Positions 1-7,360 of a DNA stretch of 16,516 nucleotides are shown in pieces (position 1 is the stretch's first letter; every line of letters begins with the position of its first letter). The DNA lies in assembly GCA_016781705.1 (NCBI GenBank), contig JADDPV010000066.1:1-16516 (forward strand), written 5' to 3'. Origin of the DNA: Rubrobacter sp. GTDB lineage: Bacteria > Actinomycetota > Rubrobacteria > Rubrobacterales > Rubrobacteraceae. The translations under genes and the position numbers were made by a program. Below the pieces are notes generated by a model, which saw only the letters and a program-made list of their open reading frames with translations, searched no databases and was not told the DNA's origin.

Positions 1-4
1 AGCT

Positions 5-12
5 ACCTCCTT
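5..12 (-). promoter_or_regulatory. Strong ribosome binding site of an off-window minus-strand gene
   Basis: Read on the minus strand this is AAGGAGGT, a full match to the anti-Shine-Dalgarno core. It is followed by only four bases before the window ends, so the start codon of a minus-strand gene should lie a few bases outside the left edge. The gene lies downstream of the TetR gene in the same direction, and the roughly 90 bases between them also hold an operator-like AT-rich stretch. Nothing can be said about the product. Confidence 0.6.
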
Positions 13-55
13 CGGTCGCCCGTGGCGCATGCTGCGATTCCCCTTCTTTGTCTCT

Positions 56-86
56 GTTACTACTGATCAATCACTAATAAATAGGG
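56..86 (-). promoter_or_regulatory. Operator-like AT-rich site upstream of the off-window gene
   Basis: In a very G+C-rich window this AT-rich island stands out. On the minus strand it reads CCCTATTTATTAGTGATTG and continues to GTAGTAAC. The promoter region of the TetR gene holds a close relative: ATTTATTAGTG is identical over 11 bases (72-82 minus strand versus 666-676 plus strand), and both copies end in a TAAC or TTAC half about 10-15 bases later. TetR-family regulators normally bind near-palindromic sites in their own promoter and in neighbouring target promoters. The inference is that the TetR protein encoded here controls itself and the gene beyond the left edge. The motif match is seen; binding is inferred. 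Confidence 0.45.
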
Positions 87-101
87 GCAAAGATATCTCC
101 C

Positions 102-701
102 CTAGATATGCGTGCCCTTATGCTCCTCTGGTCGCCCCTCCTTCCCCAGCCTCTCCGTCAGCCCGATTGCCGCGTCCACCGTCAGGAGCATCCCCGCCGC
201 GAAGAAGTTGCGGACCTGCTCCTCTCCGGCGCCGGTGGTCTGTTCCACGAAGCGCCAGAGCTCGGCGTAGCCCTCCCCGACCGCCTCTCGCACCTCCGGA
301 TCGTCGGAGGCGGCGAAGCCCTGCAGCAGCATCAGCCTCTCCTTTCGCCCTAAGAGCGAGCGGTCGTAGGAGCGGCCCATGGCCTGGAGGGCGTTCTCGG
401 GGTCGGCCTCGGCCGCCCGGCGAAAGGCCTCCCGGACGCGTCCGCGCACGCGCCTCATGGCGGCCAGGAAGAGGTCCTTCTTGGTGCCGAAGAGCCTGTA
501 CACGTAGGGCTGGGAGACGCCCGCCGCCCCCGCTATGTCCTCGACCGAGGCCCCGCGCAGGCCCCCGGCGGCGAACTCGGCGACGGCAGCCTCGAGGATC
601 TCCTCGCGCCGCTCCTCCGCCGTCTTGCGGACCCTGCCAACCTTCTTGTTCGATCCGGTCCCTATATTTATTAGTGTATAGTTACTAACTAAAGCCGTCA
701 A
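102..701 (-). CDS. TetR/AcrR-family transcriptional regulator
   Basis: A 199-residue protein, the usual size for TetR regulators: dimeric repressors with an N-terminal DNA-binding domain and a ligand-binding C-terminal domain. The helix-turn-helix is clear at about residues 52-71 (SVEDIAGAAGVSQPYVYRLF), followed by the typical GTKKDLF; the RREEILEAA helix before it is also standard. The C-terminal half is helical and does not reveal a ligand. The only in-frame start is TTG at 701, which has a poor Shine-Dalgarno and coincides with a possible -35 box, so the first 20 residues are doubtful. Conserved sequence begins near residue 21 (VGRVRKTAEE), where the codon is GTT, not a normal start. It is transcribed towards the left-edge gene, with which it shares an operator-like motif. 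Family assignment is firm, target inferred. Confidence 0.9.
   Translation of the reverse strand: MTALVSNYTLINIGTGSNKKVGRVRKTAEERREEILEAAVAEFAAGGLRGASVEDIAGAAGVSQPYVYRLFGTKKDLFLAAMRRVRGRVREAFRRAAEADPENALQAMGRSYDRSLLGRKERLMLLQGFAASDDPEVREAVGEGYAELWRFVEQTTGAGEEQVRNFFAAGMLLTVDAAIGLTERLGKEGRPEEHKGTHI
664..701 (-). promoter_or_regulatory. Promoter and operator-like region of the TetR gene
   Basis: On the minus strand TTGACG (701-696), a 17-base spacer and TACACT (678-673) form a plausible sigma-70-type promoter. Overlapping it on the plus strand is ATTTATTAGTG followed by TAGTTACTAACTA, with TTAGT and ACTAA arms separated by 8 bases. The 11-base part is repeated upstream of the gene at the left edge. 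The promoter overlaps the only available in-frame start codon (TTG, 701), so a promoter here implies that translation starts further in. Autoregulation is typical of the family but is inferred here. Confidence 0.45.
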
Positions 702-787
702 GCGCTCTTCGAAATTTTCTGCGGTCGTTTATTGGAGGGCCGATCCGCGCGGCGCCGGCCTGCTGACCCGCTGGCAAGCTGAAATGC

Positions 788-810
788 CGACGGGCTAAGA
801 GAGCCCGTCG
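788..810 (-). terminator. Hairpin at the end of the ABC permease gene, probable terminator
   Basis: A perfect 9-bp inverted repeat (CGACGGGCT / AGCCCGTCG) with a 5-base loop. The permease stop codon lies inside it. On the minus strand it is followed by GCATTTC, only a short T-rich stretch, so termination may be weak. It lies at the end of the export operon, before the TetR gene. Confidence 0.5.
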
Positions 811-1594
811 CGGCGGACGAAGAGGGGCCAGGCGGCGGCGAGGGAGGCCGCACCCCAGAGGAGGCTCACGAGGAGGGAGCGGACGATCGGCTCCCAGGCT
901 ATGGGGTCGCGGGCGAGGTTGAGCCAGGCCTCGAACTGGTTGGTGAGGAGGTAGGGGTCGAGGGGGCCGGCGAGGCCGAGGCCCGAGGTGAGCCGGAGGA
1001 GCAGGACGAGGACCACGGTGCCTACTCCCGAGCCCAGGGAGTTGTGGGTCGCGGCGGAGAGGAGGATGGCGAAGGCGGCGAGCGTCATCAGGGGATGGAG
1101 ACGAGGCCCGCGCCGCCCCACACGAGCGCCACGCCGCGCCCGACGCTTATGGGGGCGCCACCCGGGCCTGCCAGCGGGGCGAAGCCGCCCGCGAGGTAGC
1201 CCGCGAGGAGGCCCACGGCCGCGAGGATGGCCGGGGCGGCCACGCAGTAGAGGCCGACGGCCGCGGCTTTGCAGAAGAAAAGCTCCGTACGGTCCACGGA
1301 GCGAGCGAGGACGGTCTTCAGGGTGCCGGCCGAGACTTCGCCCGCGATCGCGTCTCCGACGACGAACGCCACGACGAGGGGGAGGAGGACGAACGTGGCG
1401 GAGGCGAGGGTGACCAGCGGGACGACGAGCCCGTTGTCGAGGAGTTGGGTGGCGAACGGGGCCTCGCCTGGGTCGGGGCCGCGGCGGGTTATCTCCAGGG
1501 CCGCGACGAAGAGGATGGAGACGAGCGCCGTGGCGCTGAGCGCGAAGAGGGTTCGGCGGTGCCTGAGGAGCTCGTAGAGCTCCCACCGGGTCAA
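795..1594 (-). pseudogene. ABC-2 type transporter permease, frameshifted
   Basis: About 266 residues once repaired, normal for an ABC-2 permease, the membrane-spanning half of an ABC exporter. The N-terminal part (1594-1088) begins MTRWELYELLRHRRTLFAL, a typical cytoplasmic helix leading into the first membrane segment. It contains the family's FVVGDAIAGEVSAGTLKTVLARSVDR region between membrane helices 2 and 3, the usual contact to the ATPase. It stops at VSIP. The C-terminal membrane segments continue in another frame from MTLAAFAILLSA to FVRRDGLS. One missing base in the G run at 1091-1094 (C run on the coding strand) explains the break and restores IPLMTLAAF. The TTG start overlaps the ATPase stop (TTGA) and has a good GGAGG upstream. 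Substrate unknown. It could be a sequence error rather than true decay. Confidence 0.85.
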
Positions 1595-2545
1595 CGTTCC
1601 CCCTCCGTGAGTTCCAGGAAGAGGTCTTCCAGGCTCGGGCGCGCCGGCACGAGCGCCAGGACCTCGACGCCCCCACCCACGAGCGTGCGCACCGCCGGCC
1701 CGACCCCCTCCGGCCCGACCGAGAGCATTATCTCTGCGCCGCCGAGCCCGTCCATTCTTCCAACGTCGACCGCCAGGTTCGCCGATTCGGCGGTCGGGAC
1801 GCTTCCCAGGATGCCCAGCGCACGTTTCGCGTCGTCTACGAAGAGGCGGTAGCTCCTGTGCCCGTCTCGCGTTCGGACTACCTCTTCGAGGGAGCCTTCG
1901 GCGAGGAGGCGGCCGTGCCCGATCACGGCGACCCGGTTGCCAGTTGTTCGACCTCGGCGAGGAGGTGGCTGGAGAGGAAGACCGTCAACCCGTCCTCGTT
2001 CAGGCGATCGATGAGGGAGCGCACGTCGCGCATCCCGCCCGGGTCCAGGCCGTTGGTTGGCTCGTCCAGGATCAGGACCTCCGGCTCGCGCATCAGCGCC
2101 GCCGCTATCGCCAGCCGCTGCTTCATCCCCGTCGAGTACGTATTTACCTTGTCGCGCTCCCTCCCCAGAAGCCCGACCGTCTCCAGAACCTGCTTGATGG
2201 GTGGTTGCCCTTTGCGTTTGTTGGCGGCGAGGAGCTTGAGGTTGTCGCGGGCGGAGAGGTAACCGTAGAAGCCCGGAGCGTCCACGAAGCCGGCGACGCC
2301 CTCGCGCCCCGCGGGGCCTCTGGCGGGCCGGCCGAGCAGCCGCACCTCGCCTTCCGTAGGCTCGACGAGGCCCAGGATAGCCTGGATGGTGGTGTTTTTT
2401 CCGCTGCCGTTGGGGCCAAGAAAGCCGTACACGTCCCCCCGCCGCACCTCGAAGCTCAAAGACTCGACCGCGACGAACGACCCGAACCTCTTGGTAAGCC
2501 CCCGGACCTCTAGGACCGGGAGGCGTCCGCCTCGGGTCCCGGCAC
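1591..2545 (-). pseudogene. ABC transporter ATPase, frameshifted and with altered Walker A
   Basis: The nucleotide-binding subunit of the exporter. Visible in order: an A-loop region (VLEVRGLTKRFG), Walker A GPNGSGKN, a Q-loop region (VDAPGFYGYLSARDNL), signature STGMKQR, Walker B LILDEP with NGLDP, and H-loop SSHLL. A C-terminal domain ends LEDLFLELTEGER, as is usual for ABC-2 ATPases. Two single-base losses break the frame. One lies near 2518-2520; repairing it joins a GTG start at 2545 (VPGPEADAS) to PVLEVRGL. The other is near 1932-1936 and restores LATRVAVIGHG. Walker A has Asn where Thr or Ser binds the nucleotide-linked magnesium (AAC instead of ACC). As written, the gene would not give an active enzyme. 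It lies 7 bases after the upstream gene and overlaps the permease start. Confidence 0.88.
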
Positions 2546-2552
2546 GGGCCGT

Positions 2553-3790
2553 CTAGCGGACGAGGCTGCGTGCCGCCGCCTCCAGCTCCGCGGCCGACAC
2601 GCTCCCCGCGAGCGTGTACGAGACTCCGTTCACGCTGAAAGTGAGGATCGTGCCGACCGGCGTCGAGACCTCGCGAGCCTCGACCCCGCCCCCGAGGCCC
2701 ACCGTCGGGACCCGCAAACCTTCTTCCCAGCCTTCGCCTCTGCCCTCGTCTTCCCGGGGTTCGCGGGCTTCGCCGCTTCGGTCGGCTTCTCGGTGAGGTC
2801 CACAATCCCCAGACCGAGCCGTACCGGAGGACGGCGCCGTCCCCGATTACCCGGATCTTCTCAAGCCTCCGCCCACCCGGGGCGTCGGCGAGGAGGCCTC
2901 TAACCAGGAAGCCTGCCAGCTCGGCGGCCTCCTCGACCGAAGCGGCGACGCGAGGCTCGGCTGCTTCGTGGTCCTCGTCGGTTCGTCCGTCGGGTTGCCC
3001 GCCGCCTTCAGGATCCAGCGTTTCGACCGTCGCGCCCGGGGGCGGCGCGAGCTCAAAGCGCTCCTCCGTGACGGGACCGACCTCGAAGTCCCGGGCCTCG
3101 TAGCGGACCACGGGTTCGGGGACGCCTTCGGCGTAGAGCTCGAAGCGGAGCGGGACGAAGGTCTCGGCGTCCACGAGCGTCTCGGCCCTCTCGACGAGGG
3201 TCTGGTCCCTGTCTTTGGGTTTCAGGGTGAGTGGTAGGCCCAGCGCCCGGCGGCCTCGACCGGGGCGCCGGCGGCGAGCCTGATTGTCGGCGTGATCTCC
3301 GCCAGGAGACCGTCGATCTCCTCCGAGCTTGCGACCTCTGCCTCTGGCGGCCCGTCTGCCTCTGGCGGTCTCTCGCCGGTCCTGAGCATATTCGTCGCGC
3401 CGTCGTAAGCCGAGACCTCGTTCCCGTCCCTGATGAGGACCTTATCGCCGTTCGCGCCCTGCATTCGGCGCGAAGCCTATGGGGGCCGCCGCGTACCAGA
3501 CGCGGGAGGTCTTCGGGCCGGAGCCGCCCGCGTCGTCGCCCTCGGAGGCCCCGATCAGGCCCTCGGGGACGAGCGCCTGATCGACGGAGAAGGTGGCGCG
3601 GAAAGGGGGCGATTCTTCCGGGGCGGTGGTAAGGCGGGAGAGGATCCCGCCTCGGTCAACTCCTCGGGTGGCTCACCGGGCGCTCCGCCGCCGGCGCCGG
3701 CGAGGGCTCCGGCTCCGAGCGCCGCGAGCGGGGTAAGGCCCGGGATCAGGGCTCGCACGAAAACCGTCCGGTGCTCGCTGCGCTCGACAT
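2553..3790 (-). pseudogene. Exported RseB/LolA-like protein of the ABC operon, multiply frameshifted
   Basis: Roughly 410 codons in pieces spread over all three frames. The best start is ATG at 3790, with GGAGG 7 bases upstream. It runs into a hydrophobic, Ala/Gly-rich signal-like segment (ALIPGLTPLAALGAGALAG) after one frame repair. Next come KTSRVWYAAAPIGFAPN, GDKVLIRDGNEVSAYDGATN, WAYHLTLKPKDRD and DAETFVPLRFELYAEG, the strand pattern of RseB/LolA-like periplasmic or cell-surface proteins. The C-terminus (GTILTFSVNGVSYTLAGS ... ARSLVR) looks like a second small beta domain, as in DUF4367 proteins. Six frame changes are needed, near 3760, 3630, 3465, 3230, 2808 and 2754, most of them one missing base. 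Such proteins are often encoded beside ABC-2 exporters. Family by eye; exact role unknown. Confidence 0.7.
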
Positions 3791-3877
3791 CCCAACGCCT
3801 CCTCGCGCCGCCGTGGATCGCATCCCTTCCGGAGGACCTAGTCTAACCCACGACGGGGCGCGGGAGCGACGAGCGAT

Positions 3878-4231
3878 CTATCCGGATCGTTCGCCGCCTT
3901 CGGGGCCGTGGAAGATGACCCACGTCTGGAAATCGCCCGTGAAGTCCTCGAAGCGGTGCGGCACGCCGGCGGGCACGAACAGCACGTCGCCCGGTCCGAA
4001 CGTGTGGCGCTCGTCGCCGTTGACGAACTCGCCGCTCCCCGAGACGACAACGTACAGTTCGTCTTGCTCGTGCGGGGTCTGCGGGTCGCAACGCCGTGGA
4101 GCGTAAATCTTCACCAGGAGGCTTCCGCGCTCGAGCAACGCCGTGAAGCGCAGCGGGCTCTCTTCCGGGTCTGGTAGCCTCGCCGCCGCTTCGGCGACGG
4201 CGTCGCCCGGAACGCCGGTGCCTTCGTCAAC
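3878..4231 (-). CDS. Small cupin-domain protein
   Basis: A single-domain cupin of about 117 residues. Motif 1 is seen as PHEQDELYVVVSGSGEF and motif 2 as PGDVLFVPAGVPHRFEDF, giving the usual metal-binding set: His and Glu in motif 1, His in motif 2. The reaction cannot be told, since small cupins range from sugar isomerases to sensors. The start is odd. AAAGGAG at 4245-4239 is perfectly placed 7 bases before GTT (4231), which begins VDEGTGVPG, but GTT is not a normal start. The only standard in-frame alternative is TTG at 4288, without a good ribosome site and giving a Cys-rich leader (LLSCACQGSCEAR). It lies 79 bases after the glycosyltransferase on the same strand. The DNA-level call is firm, the start uncertain. 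Confidence 0.85.
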   Translation of the reverse strand, partial: VDEGTGVPGDAVAEAAARLPDPEESPLRFTALLERGSLLVKIYAPRRCDPQTPHEQDELYVVVSGSGEFVNGDERHTFGPGDVLFVPAGVPHRFEDFTGDFQTWVIFHGPEGGERSG

Positions 4232-4310
4232 GGATGGGCTCCTTTCGCGCGCTTCGCAAGAACCCTGGCACGCGCACGATAGGAGCAAAAGAAACGGTGG
4301 GCAAGGGTGC

Positions 4311-5162
4311 CTACCTGGGTCCCGCGTTGCCCGGCGCGTGACGCTCGATGAGTTCGGGGAGGAGGTCGAGGGCGTCGGCGTCCACCTTGCCCCCGGGCGG
4401 GAAGGTGGTCGTCTCGACCTCGGCGTGGTACGTGCCCGCCGGGACGACGCCGCACCCGCCGAAGCGCCGCAGCAGGAGATTCTGGACGACGACGTCCTCG
4501 CCGGTGTGGTAGCGCGGCAGGCGGTCCCAGAACGAGAACCCGCCGACCGAGAGCAGCTTTTCCCGGTCGTAGAGGACGCACGAGCCGACCCAGGCCACCT
4601 TGTAGCGCAAGAATCCCTCGGACGGGAGGTCGAGCTTCCTCGCGAGGTGGTGGAGGTTCGCCGCGCGGTGGAGCTGCCACCGATCCCAGTTTCGTCCCTC
4701 TACCTCGACGACCTCGGGCTCGACCGATCCCTCCCACAACTCCACGCGTTGCTGCTCGGGCCTCACGTCGCCGACGAAGGTGAGGCCGGCCGGGAAGGCC
4801 CCGACGAAGCCGCAGCGCTCGCGCTCTAGCACCGAGAGGAGGCGCTCGACGACGAAAGGTTCCATAAGAACGTCGTCGTCCAGGAAGAGGGCGGCGTCGG
4901 AGGTCGCACGGCCGAGGAGGAAGTGGCGTTGCTCTGCGATGCCGCGTTCCCTTTCTCGGTGGCGCCACTCGACGGAGCCGCCGCGCGCCTCGATCACGCG
5001 CCCGACGGCGCGCGCCGCCGGTGAGTCTTCCGCCCGGTGGTCGCCCTGGCTCGCCACGACGACCTGGAGGTCCGGGAGCGTCTGCACCGCCACCCCGGAG
5101 AGCGTCATCACCAGGGCCTCCCGGCGCTCGTAAGTGGGGATCAGGACACTCGCCCGCGCCAA
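4311..5162 (-). CDS. Family 2 glycosyltransferase (GT-A fold)
   Basis: A 283-residue soluble protein. The N-terminus ARASVLIPTYERREAL is the standard nucleotide-sugar-binding start of GT2 enzymes. The metal-binding DDD is at about residues 95-97 (LFLDDDVLM). KVAWVGSCVLYDREKLLSVGGF and the catalytic-base-type HTGED at about 220-223 follow, the usual order in this family. It would transfer a sugar from a nucleotide donor to an unknown acceptor. The TTG start at 5162 is supported by GGAGGT 7 bases upstream. No membrane segment is seen. It is divergent from the YihY-type gene across a 178-base gap and may be co-transcribed with the cupin. The donor and acceptor cannot be read from the sequence. 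Confidence 0.88.
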   Translation of the reverse strand: MARASVLIPTYERREALVMTLSGVAVQTLPDLQVVVASQGDHRAEDSPAARAVGRVIEARGGSVEWRHRERERGIAEQRHFLLGRATSDAALFLDDDVLMEPFVVERLLSVLERERCGFVGAFPAGLTFVGDVRPEQQRVELWEGSVEPEVVEVEGRNWDRWQLHRAANLHHLARKLDLPSEGFLRYKVAWVGSCVLYDREKLLSVGGFSFWDRLPRYHTGEDVVVQNLLLRRFGGCGVVPAGTYHAEVETTTFPPGGKVDADALDLLPELIERHAPGNAGPR

Positions 5163-5286
5163 CCGCTACACCTCCAAAAAGGTCCCGTGCGTTCATTCAT
5201 AAGGCCTCGCCCCTTCTCCAGGTAGCGAGCCACGCGGCATCTTACCCCGCGTTCCCTGGTATAACGCTCTGCAACGTTTCGCGAGG

Positions 5287-5300
5287 CGCTTCGCGAAGCG
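5287..5300. promoter_or_regulatory. 14-bp perfect palindrome in a divergent intergenic region
   Basis: CGCTTCGCGAAGCG reads the same on both strands. It lies in the 178-base gap (5163-5340) between the divergent glycosyltransferase and YihY-type genes. A half copy, TTTCGCGAG, lies just before it at 5277-5285. It could be an operator for either gene or a small hairpin in the YihY leader. The only promoter-like element nearby is TATAAC at 5260-5265, without a convincing -35 box. Confidence 0.35.
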
Positions 5301-5340
5301 TGTCGGTAGCAGCAGGCGTCCCGGCGGGAGGCAGGGAGAG

Positions 5341-6297
5341 ATGAAGATACCGGGCATCAGGCTCGTCAGGAAGGTGGAAGAGACCGGCAACGAGGTCGAG
5401 GTGCCGCTCACCCGAAACCTCGGGCTCGTCGAGCTGTTGAAGAGGACGTTCAAGGAGGCGGGTGAGGATCACCTGGCGGCGTTCGCGGGGAACCTCACCT
5501 ACAAGGGGCTCTTCGCGCTCTTCCCGTTCTTCGTCTTCCTGCTCTCGCTACTCGGCGTCTTCGGGGCGCCGGACCTGCTGGGGTCTCTGCTCGACCGGGC
5601 GGGCGCCGTGCTGCCGCAAGACGCGGCCAGCTTCGTCGAGGATCAGCTCGTGGGTATCGCCAACAACAAGGCCGAGAGCGCGTTCACGGCGGGCGCGGTC
5701 GTCTCGGTCCTCTTCGCCCTGTGGGGTGTTTCGGGGGCGTTCCGCTCGGTGATGGAGGCGATGAACGTTATGTACGAGGTCGAGGAGGCGCGTCCGGCCT
5801 GGAAGCAGTACGCTATCTCGATCCTGCTCTCTTTGGGCGTGGCGGCGTTGCTGCTCACCGCGCTCGTACTCGTCGTCTTCGGACCCGAGATAGGCGGCGC
5901 CGTCGCCGACGCCGTGGGGCTGGGTTCGGTCTTCCAGATCGTCTGGAGCGTCGTGCAGTGGCCCGTCCTCATTCTCTTCGTCCTGTTCGCCTTCGCTCTC
6001 GTCTACTACTTTGCCCCCGATGTCGAGCAACGCTTCAAGTGGGTGAGTCCCGGCTCCATCATCGCCGTCGTCCTGTGGCTCCTCTTCTCGCTCCTCTTCT
6101 CGTTCTACGTCAACAACGTCGGACAGACCTCCCTGCAGGAGTCCTACGGAGCTTTGGCGGGTGTGGCGATCCTCATGCTCTATCTCTACTACACGGCGTT
6201 CATCTTGCTGCTGGGTGCGGAGATGAACCAGGTCATCGAGGAGCACATCCCCGAGGGCAAGAACGAGGGCGAGAAGACGTCGAACGCTGGCGAGTAG
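5341..6297 (+). CDS. YihY/BrkB-family (UPF0761) inner membrane protein
   Basis: A 318-residue membrane protein of the YihY/virulence factor BrkB family. The conserved opening AFAGNLTYKGLFALFPFFVFLLSLLG (about residues 48-72) is followed by membrane segments near 114-135, 157-181, 199-223, 237-257 and 272-292. The family hallmark YYFAPDVEQRFKWVSPGSI is at about 222-240, and the last helix ends LLLGAEMNQVIEEH. The acidic, hydrophilic tail is cytoplasmic by prediction. The transport or structural role of this family is not established; older links to RNase BN are considered wrong. The ATG start has purine-rich GGGAGG and AGGGAG stretches just upstream. It meets the next gene tail-to-tail with 6 bases between the stop codons. 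The frame is intact. Confidence 0.92.
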   Translation: MKIPGIRLVRKVEETGNEVEVPLTRNLGLVELLKRTFKEAGEDHLAAFAGNLTYKGLFALFPFFVFLLSLLGVFGAPDLLGSLLDRAGAVLPQDAASFVEDQLVGIANNKAESAFTAGAVVSVLFALWGVSGAFRSVMEAMNVMYEVEEARPAWKQYAISILLSLGVAALLLTALVLVVFGPEIGGAVADAVGLGSVFQIVWSVVQWPVLILFVLFAFALVYYFAPDVEQRFKWVSPGSIIAVVLWLLFSLLFSFYVNNVGQTSLQESYGALAGVAILMLYLYYTAFILLLGAEMNQVIEEHIPEGKNEGEKTSNAGE

Positions 6298-6307
6298 CCC
6301 AGGCTAC
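6294..6307. terminator. Short palindrome shared by two convergent stop codons
   Basis: GTAGCC-CA-GGCTAC is a 6-bp stem with a 2-base gap. It contains the TAG stop of the YihY-type gene and the TAG stop of the hydrolase gene, read from opposite strands. It may act as a minimal bidirectional transcription end, but there is no T tract on either side, so this is a weak call. Confidence 0.3.
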
Positions 6308-7182
6308 CGCCCGAACCCCGCCACCACGTCGAACTCGTAGGCCTCGCCGCGGACGAGGTAGCGTACCCGGTCTTCGAGGCCGGCCTCGGCGACGGCCTTC
6401 TTGAAATCCTCTAGCGGGGATTTCATCACTTCGTAGTCGTCGTAGTGGATGGGGAGAGCGGTGCGCGGGTTCGCTATTCGTAGCGCCTCGACGCCCTGTT
6501 TCGCGTCCATCGTGACGTAGATGCCGAGTATCCTGGTCCCCCCGAGGTGCATCAGGGCGAGGTCTATCTCGGGGTAGCGTTCCGGGATCGCGCGCAGCCG
6601 CTCGTGTACCAGCGTGTCGCCGGTGATGTACAGTCGCAGCCGGGCGCCATCGTCGCCGGCGCTGCCGAACTCCAGCATGCTCCCCATCACGGGCGGGAGG
6701 ACCTTGCCCAGAAATCCCGGGCCGTGCGTGCCGGGCATGGCGGTGACGCGCAGCCGCCCCTCGCCCTTGCGGACGGCGACGGACTCCCAGGTCTTCAGGG
6801 CGACGGGCGGGCGGAAGCCCTTGCCTTCGAGGTAGCGGGCCGCGTGCGGGGTGGTGACGATAGGGAGGCGTTTGTCGAGCTTCTGTTCGGCGACGCGGTC
6901 GAAGTGGTCGCCGTGCAGGTGGGAGAGGACGACCAAGTCCAGGGGCGGGAGGTCTTCTATCTCGACCGCCGGGTCTTTGAGGCGCCTGGAGCGGAGGCCG
7001 TAGCCGAGGTGAACGTGGTCGCCGGCGTGCAGGAAGTTCGGGTCGGTCAGGATGGTGAAGCCTGCGTACCGGATCACCACGGTCGCGTTGCCGACGAAGA
7101 AGATCGAACCGCGCCCGAACTCCTCCGCCCCTTCACCCCCGGCGGCTTCTCCGACCACCGGCAGATACAGATCATTCTCCAC
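6304..7182 (-). CDS. UlaG-like metallo-beta-lactamase-fold hydrolase
   Basis: A 292-residue metal-dependent hydrolase. The metal-binding signature SHLHGDHFD is at about residues 87-95. Later ligands follow in the normal order: MPGTHG near 149-154, YITGDTL near 186-191 and LPIHYDDY near 243-250. The MHLGGTRILGIYVTMDAKQGVEAL stretch is typical of the UlaG/NAPE-PLD-like branch, which acts on phosphoesters or lactones. The substrate is not readable. The GTG start at 7182 has an excellent GGGGAGGT 6-7 bases upstream. It is divergent from the next plus-strand gene across 178 bases and convergent with the YihY-type gene, so it is probably a single-gene unit. Frame intact and all metal ligands present. 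Confidence 0.92.
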   Translation of the reverse strand: MENDLYLPVVGEAAGGEGAEEFGRGSIFFVGNATVVIRYAGFTILTDPNFLHAGDHVHLGYGLRSRRLKDPAVEIEDLPPLDLVVLSHLHGDHFDRVAEQKLDKRLPIVTTPHAARYLEGKGFRPPVALKTWESVAVRKGEGRLRVTAMPGTHGPGFLGKVLPPVMGSMLEFGSAGDDGARLRLYITGDTLVHERLRAIPERYPEIDLALMHLGGTRILGIYVTMDAKQGVEALRIANPRTALPIHYDDYEVMKSPLEDFKKAVAEAGLEDRVRYLVRGEAYEFDVVAGFGR

Positions 7183-7360
7183 CGCAAACCTCCCCGTGTC
7201 CTGTTTGGTGTCGGCATCTTTACCAACCGCGCGTGTTGCGCAATCCTCCGGAGCCTTCTGGTGCAGCCTTCGGACACGCTTCTCAGGGTACGGTTTTCGC
7301 GAGAGTTGCTATATTCTCCGCGCTGGCGGTTCGGAGAAGTGAGATCCGGGAGGCGTTTGC
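7183..7360. other. Divergent intergenic region, no gene seen
   Basis: This gap separates the hydrolase (minus) and the pilin-like gene (plus). It holds TATATT at 7310-7315, a good -10 candidate for the plus-strand gene, though no clear -35 box sits 16-18 bases before it. It also holds the ribosome sites of both genes (GGGGAGGT on the minus strand, GGGAGG at 7348-7353 on the plus strand). No hairpin or open frame of note was found. Confidence 0.4.

Noticed and set aside
84..102. GGGG ... CCCC around AGATATCT just after the TetR stop as a terminator
   Set aside because: The arms do not pair well outside the short AGATATCT palindrome and there is no T tract.
29..688. Long plus-strand open frame opposite the TetR gene
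   Set aside because: Arg/Pro/Ser-rich composition and complete overlap with a clear TetR gene; a shadow frame of G+C-rich DNA.
1591..3174. 527-codon minus-strand frame seeming to fuse the exported protein with the ABC ATPase
   Set aside because: Its middle part is Arg/Gly-rich shadow; the two proteins are separated by a TAG at 2555-2553 in the true frames.
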